Assembly (NCBI RefSeq): GCF_026212465.1
Contig: NC_080058.1
Location: 11,197,789-11,261,788 of the forward strand
Source: Amaranthus tricolor
Lineage: Eukaryota > Streptophyta > Magnoliopsida > Caryophyllales > Amaranthaceae
DNA length: 64,000 bases
Direction: 5' to 3'
The translations under genes were made by a program, and so were the position numbers. This document shows positions 60,282 through 64,000 of the stretch, in pieces (positions within the stretch are counted from its first letter, which is position 1; each line of letters begins with the position of its first letter). The notes beneath the pieces were generated by a model. That model did not search any database and was not told the origin of the DNA. It saw only the letters and a list, made by a program, of their open reading frames with translations.

Positions 60282-61743
60282 TGATAAGGCAAATTTTAAA
60301 TAACCGCAAGCGTACGGTTGACGTGTAGTCGCGGGTCGAACACAAGGAGGCGAGTTAATCAATTCGTTTGTTTTATGACTACAAGACACGGATCAAGAAA
60401 TAATGTGGTCGAGAAACTAGTACTATTATGCAAAAACTAAAGCTAAAACAATGATCAATATGATATGACAAGCTCTAGGGTGTCGAGCATCACCTAACTC
60501 TAACATGGGAGTCAATCACTGTCATGATTGTATGAAATTGAGTCAATGGAATAATTAAATGTGATCAAATTAATCTCAAGCTTCTGCTCTATTGATTAAT
60601 ATCGATTTAAGACCAAACTAGTGTTAATCCTCAAACTTCCGTGTTATTGGCTAAACTAGTAAGAATTTAATTTAAATATATCTCAATCCTAAATTAGTCA
60701 TAATCTCAAACTTCCGTTTTATTGAAAAGGTTAATAAATATGTTTAAAGCAAGATTCATTAAGCGTAGATTTAATCATAGACCCAAAATTCACACAATCA
60801 ATCGATAAAATTCCATCCTATGCTTCGAATTAGGGATTATACCCTAACCCTAAAGAAGAAAACTACTCACTAAACATGATGGTAAATATGCAATTCATAA
60901 TGAATGATGACTTAACAGAAATACTAAACATAAAACGATGAATGATTTCAATGCAAGAGATAAATAATAAAGCAATTAACAAAGAAAACTTACTAATTAC
61001 GAAGAACAATAATGTAAATTGCAAGAAGAATTAATGTAACGCCGAAGTTTTGCAACAAAAGCTTAAAGAACCAAAAATAATTCTCTGGATTATCTCTAAA
61101 ACTACTGCTAAAAAAATTATAAAAACTGAAACTTAAAATAAAATAACTGCTGCTATAAAATTGGCTGCAAAATAACCGGTCGAACGCATGGCGACGACTC
61201 GTGATATCAGGGGCGACGATTCGTCGCTTTGCTATTTCCTGGATTATGTGACTTTGGTGAGTTGGCGACGAGTCGTCGCTCAGTCTCTAGACTTCAATGT
61301 TGAGATCAAAATGTATGCGATAAGTCGTGGCATGAGCAATGAGTCGTGGCTTTGGCACTGGACTACAATGCTGAGATTAGTAGGTATGCGACGAGTCGTG
61401 GCATCTGCGGGACGACTCGTCGCTTTTGTTCTGGAATGTAATACTGAGCGACGAGCCGTGGCTTTTTGGCACGGTTTAGCTACGACTCGTTTCTTCCCTT
61501 TGGAGCTTGTTTGGCTCGATCTCTTCACTTCTTTTAGGGATCTTAAGCCATTTCTCCAGGCCTTCACCCTCTTATCACTCCCGAGACCTAATAAAACTTC
61601 GATTCCGCCTCAAAAATCAAATAAAATGCATTATTGAACATATGAGACGAACATGTCAAATATCACCTACAACACTACCTAAAACTCACTAAAACATCAC
61701 GTGAGGAGCATGAAATAAACATAAATTAGTGCAAATAATTGCA
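60282..61743 (-). mobile_element. 5' LTR of the Athila element
   Basis: On the minus strand it starts TGCAATTATTTGCACTAA (61743) and ends ATTTGCCTTATCA (60282) next to the primer site. 1462 bp. It contains repeated CTTCCGTTTTATTGA- and AAGCTTGAGATTAAT-type phrases (60570-60760) and a palindromic array (61188-61495). The first base of the LTR lies 51 bp from the start codon of the THO7 pseudogene. Confidence 0.85.
61188..61495. repeat. Array of GCGACGAGTCGTCGC-like palindromes in the LTR
   Basis: About nine copies of a palindromic core GACGAGTCGTC, perfect or with 1-3 changes, near 61193, 61213, 61265, 61317, 61342, 61388, 61411, 61448 and 61482, embedded in diverged repeats of about 60-115 bp. 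They lie on the U3 side of the LTR. They could be binding sites for a host factor or the product of tandem duplication. Confidence 0.75.
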
Positions 61744-61793
61744 CTCCTCATGCGTCAACTCCACATTCATGTTGGGTGCAGTTTTTTCTTTCA

Positions 61794-63096
61794 ATGCTCA
61801 AAGGAAAAAGGTTTGCTGGCAAAGGAGAGGCAATGGCTGCTCAGTATGCTTTTGGTCCTCATAAAGACGATGGCATTATAAAGCACACACTTCTCACAAG
61901 CATGACCACCACAAGAGGGGAACCTCCATTGAAGAAGCTACAAAAGAAATTTACAGCTTCTGTTACCGAGGTTGAGAAGAATGGAGATAATTACAATGAT
62001 TGCGAGATAATTGCAAAAGCATTTCTTCATGAACTTTCTACTTTTGAGATTTCATTGTTGAAAAGCAAAGCAATAGTCGATGCAAACTTGAGGGAGAAGG
62101 AGCACTTAAATGAGTTGAAAGATGAGATAAATAGCCACATTCTTCAGGTACAGTTAGAAATTGAAGATTTAAAGAAGGAGCTTTAAGCCTGCAAGATTGA
62201 GAGAAAACACAAGAAACAGTGTGAGACGATACGAAAATTAATTGCCATCCACCCCCCTCGGTCAGAAATAGAGAAAACAATTGCAAAACTTGAGAACCAG
62301 ATTGCAGTACTGGAAGCAGAAGATATAGCTAACTCAAGACTGCTAGATCTTCGAAGAAAACAGTATGCTCATCTTTTACACGTGGTACGTTTTTACTAAT
62401 GATGCATAATGTTTGCTAATTGCTTTGTTGCAACTAGGGGTAGGGTTGTTAAATGCGCCGAACAAAAGTCGGGCCGAGCTTAAGTAATTATGAGGTCGGG
62501 TTGGATAAGGGCCCTTAAAACATAATATGGGTTTCAAAGCGCAACCCCGCCCGATCAAACCCATTTTTGATACAAAAAATTATTTTTTTCCATCTATCAA
62601 TTTATAACAAATAATTTATCATTTATAATAATTAAATTGAAAAAATATTAATAACTCTCATTGACATTGTTATTTGTAATATTTAAATTGTCATTAATTA
62701 TGCTATTTACAAGGCCCTTTTTGGACCCTTATTGAGCTCTTTTATAGCCCACTTCATTTTAATTATAGCCTGGCTCGGCCCAGCCCATTAAATACCTCTG
62801 GTTGCAACCTAAACATTTTCTCGAATGGAGACGTTTGTCTATGTGGGTATGGTCCCGAAAAGGTTAGATATGCATGGCCAAAATATACTACCCAAACTTT
62901 GATCGATTACGAAAGGCAATACTTTTGAAAAAGATGAACAATTTTTTTACTAGTTATATATGTCTAGGTGGATGAGTTGTAGATAACAATAGAGGATGGA
63001 CAGAGAAGCTTAGTTGAAGAGATGAAAAATCAAACTTAAGAGCATAAGGTTGGTCCGGATACGAGCGGGATTGCTGAAAGCATGAACATTGATTAG
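61794..63096 (+). pseudogene. THO7: THO complex subunit 7 (THOC7) pseudogene
   Basis: Exon 1 61794-62384 ([84 protein letters not shown]) ends at a GTACGT donor. Exon 2 62968-63096 after TGTCTAG codes VDEL and the C terminus to a final TAG. THOC7 is a coiled-coil subunit of the THO/TREX complex for mRNA export and small-RNA biogenesis. Stops: TAA 62184-62186, TAG 62980-62982 and TAA 63037-63039. The intron is retained, so this is a duplicated or in-place decayed gene, not a retrocopy. Its promoter is displaced by the Athila LTR. Confidence 0.92.
62435..62800. mobile_element. hAT-type MITE in the THO7 intron
   Basis: Flanked by exact GTTGCAAC at 62427-62434 and 62801-62808. Starts TAGGGGTAGGGTTG and ends ATTAAATACCTCTG; the first eight bases are inverse with two differences. 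GC-rich CGGGCC/GGCCCG subterminal phrases surround an AT-rich core. 366 bp, non-coding. Confidence 0.87.
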
Positions 63097-64000
63097 CAAT
63101 TTTTTGTGTTTTGAATTATAGGCTTTGTTAGTATTAACTTTAAAGCCTCTTTATCCGAGCCCATCAAATTGTGCCAACTTTAACCCAAAACTTCTAAATT
63201 TCTAAAAAAATTTTAGGGCAACTTTTAAAAAATTTTAAGCCTCTTTATCCGAGCCCATAAAAGTTTTTTAAAAATTGTTTCTTGTATAAGACCGTTTCAC
63301 GTGAGACAAGTTCATATAAAAAGTCTATTAGTCAAAAAGTATAAAAAGAAAAAAAAAATTAAATTTACACTTATATAGAAAATAATTTTTTTTAATATAG
63401 TTTAGACTAACCCATTTAAAGTCATATCATGGTATGATTAGTGAATACTTCGTCTGTTCCAATTTACTTGTGACATTTGCTTTTTCACACAGTCAAATGC
63501 ACTAATTCAATTCTTAATATCTCTGATTATGTATGATAAAAAATTATTAAAATTTGATATTAATAATCTTTGCAATGAGATGAATCAAACCAGATCTTAC
63601 TAGAGTATATTTTAATTTATAAATTAAAAACTAATCACAAATTAAGAGTGATTAAAGTCATTTTTATTATAAAAGATAAAATAAATAGTTCCATCCTAAA
63701 CAAATATTAAAAATTATCTTAAAAATGACATATTGGGTTTATTATATATCCTGGCCCATTTATCCAAATTTTAAAAAATAAAATTTTATTTTATTTAATT
63801 AATTTCTTAGTAGCTTAGTTTTAGATTTAGTATTTATTTAATTTTTTTCCTTAAGAATAAAATCCAAAAAAATATTTTAAAAATTAACATATTATTAAAT
63901 GAGTTACTGTATATTTTTATTCACCAAAATGAAATAATTTTAATTATTTTTTTTCACTTTTCTTTCTTTTCGCCTATTATAACAATTTAGATTATTAATT
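63097..64000. other. AT-rich flank, remnants of small repeats
   Basis: Contains a duplicated phrase CCTCTTTATCCGAGCCCAT (63145 and 63240), one end of the GAGAC/GTCTC repeat family (CTTGTATAAGACCGTTTCAC near 63287) and a Stowaway-like end (TACTTCGTCTGTTCCAATTT near 63448). No gene was recognised up to the window edge. Confidence 0.5.

Larger units (their letters stand above)
50100..61743 (-). mobile_element. Ty3/gypsy Athila-lineage retrotransposon, truncated and interrupted
   Basis: Minus-strand order: 5' LTR (60282-61743), primer site (60258-60275), gag, protease, RT, RNase H, integrase. The RT block YRRMPFGLCNAPTTFQRCMM and the gag start HLIQMIERNQFGDHPSE point to Athila. Insertions: LTR-like 74-mer (58354-58427), solo LTR (55199-57851), and a composite block (50462-52714). 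After the integrase tail (50170) the sequence ACGGGTTGCCTCCTGC marks the end of the pol region. No 3' LTR is present, because the Pack-MULE complex begins near 49975. Catalytic residues are lost in several domains. Confidence 0.92.

Noticed and set aside
61188..61637. 149-residue plus-strand ORF
   Set aside because: Lies within the Athila LTR and is a by-product of the GC-rich palindromic repeat array.
1..64000. CRISPR arrays, tRNA or rRNA genes, organelle inserts
   Set aside because: Looked for repeated spacers, cloverleaf-like segments and familiar rRNA or plastid sequences and saw none. The tRNA-Asp match at 60258-60275 is only the 18-base primer site.

Overview
This window is plant nuclear DNA, almost certainly from a eudicot. 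It has AT-rich intergenic sequence, genes split by GT-AG introns, and nested plant-type transposons: Mutator-like elements (MULE), CACTA, hAT, Ty1/copia, Ty3/gypsy-Athila and a Helitron-like end. No bacterial or organellar genes, rRNA, tRNA or CRISPR arrays were recognised. A short inverted-repeat family with a GAGAC..GTCTC core (20046-20173, also near 63290) recalls repeats I associate with Caryophyllales, but that is weak evidence for the species.

Layout. 1-655: minus-strand copia reverse-transcriptase remnant. About 2900-17400: a large MULE coding a MuDR-type transposase and a second ORF with a plant mobile domain (PMD). Its 5' leader intron is split by a 7.6-kb CACTA element (3638-11252, target duplication TTG), and its transposase by a probable solo LTR (about 12024-14110). 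20642-21307: remnant of a GT14/DUF266 glycosyltransferase gene. 22161-36783 (minus): a multi-exon gene with an N-terminal sulfotransferase-like P-loop domain and a class IV (BCAT-like) aminotransferase domain. It has lost at least two exon blocks, has a nonsense codon and a mutated splice acceptor, and hosts copia, Athila-LTR and hAT debris in its introns. About 36985-38600: a non-autonomous MULE carrying a GRF zinc-finger gene. 39027-46152 (minus): a FAM86/EEF2KMT-like methyltransferase gene, also broken. 46420-49975: a Pack-MULE holding a signal-peptide exon and PSY1R-like and BRI1-like LRR receptor-kinase fragments, with one hAT inside it and another in its terminal repeat. 50100-61743 (minus): an Athila retrotransposon (5' LTR, tRNA-Asp primer site, gag, protease, RT, RNase H, integrase), cut by a 74-bp LTR-like insertion, a 2.65-kb solo LTR, and a 1.65-kb duplicate of the Pack-MULE/hAT block. 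61794-63096: a THO complex subunit 7 pseudogene directly beside the Athila LTR.

No coding unit in the window looks fully intact. All four recognisable host genes (GT14, BCAT-like, methyltransferase, THO7) are pseudogenes. Many lesions are C-to-T or G-to-A changes, as expected from deamination of methylated cytosine. The region therefore looks like long-silenced, poorly recombining chromatin (pericentromeric or sex-linked, for example) where genes decay in place while transposons nest. That reading is inference. The most unusual items are the 74-bp LTR-like element with its own 5-bp target duplication, the chimeric receptor-kinase Pack-MULE, the recent duplicate block ending exactly at a hAT terminus, and the arrays of perfect palindromes in MULE and Athila terminal repeats.
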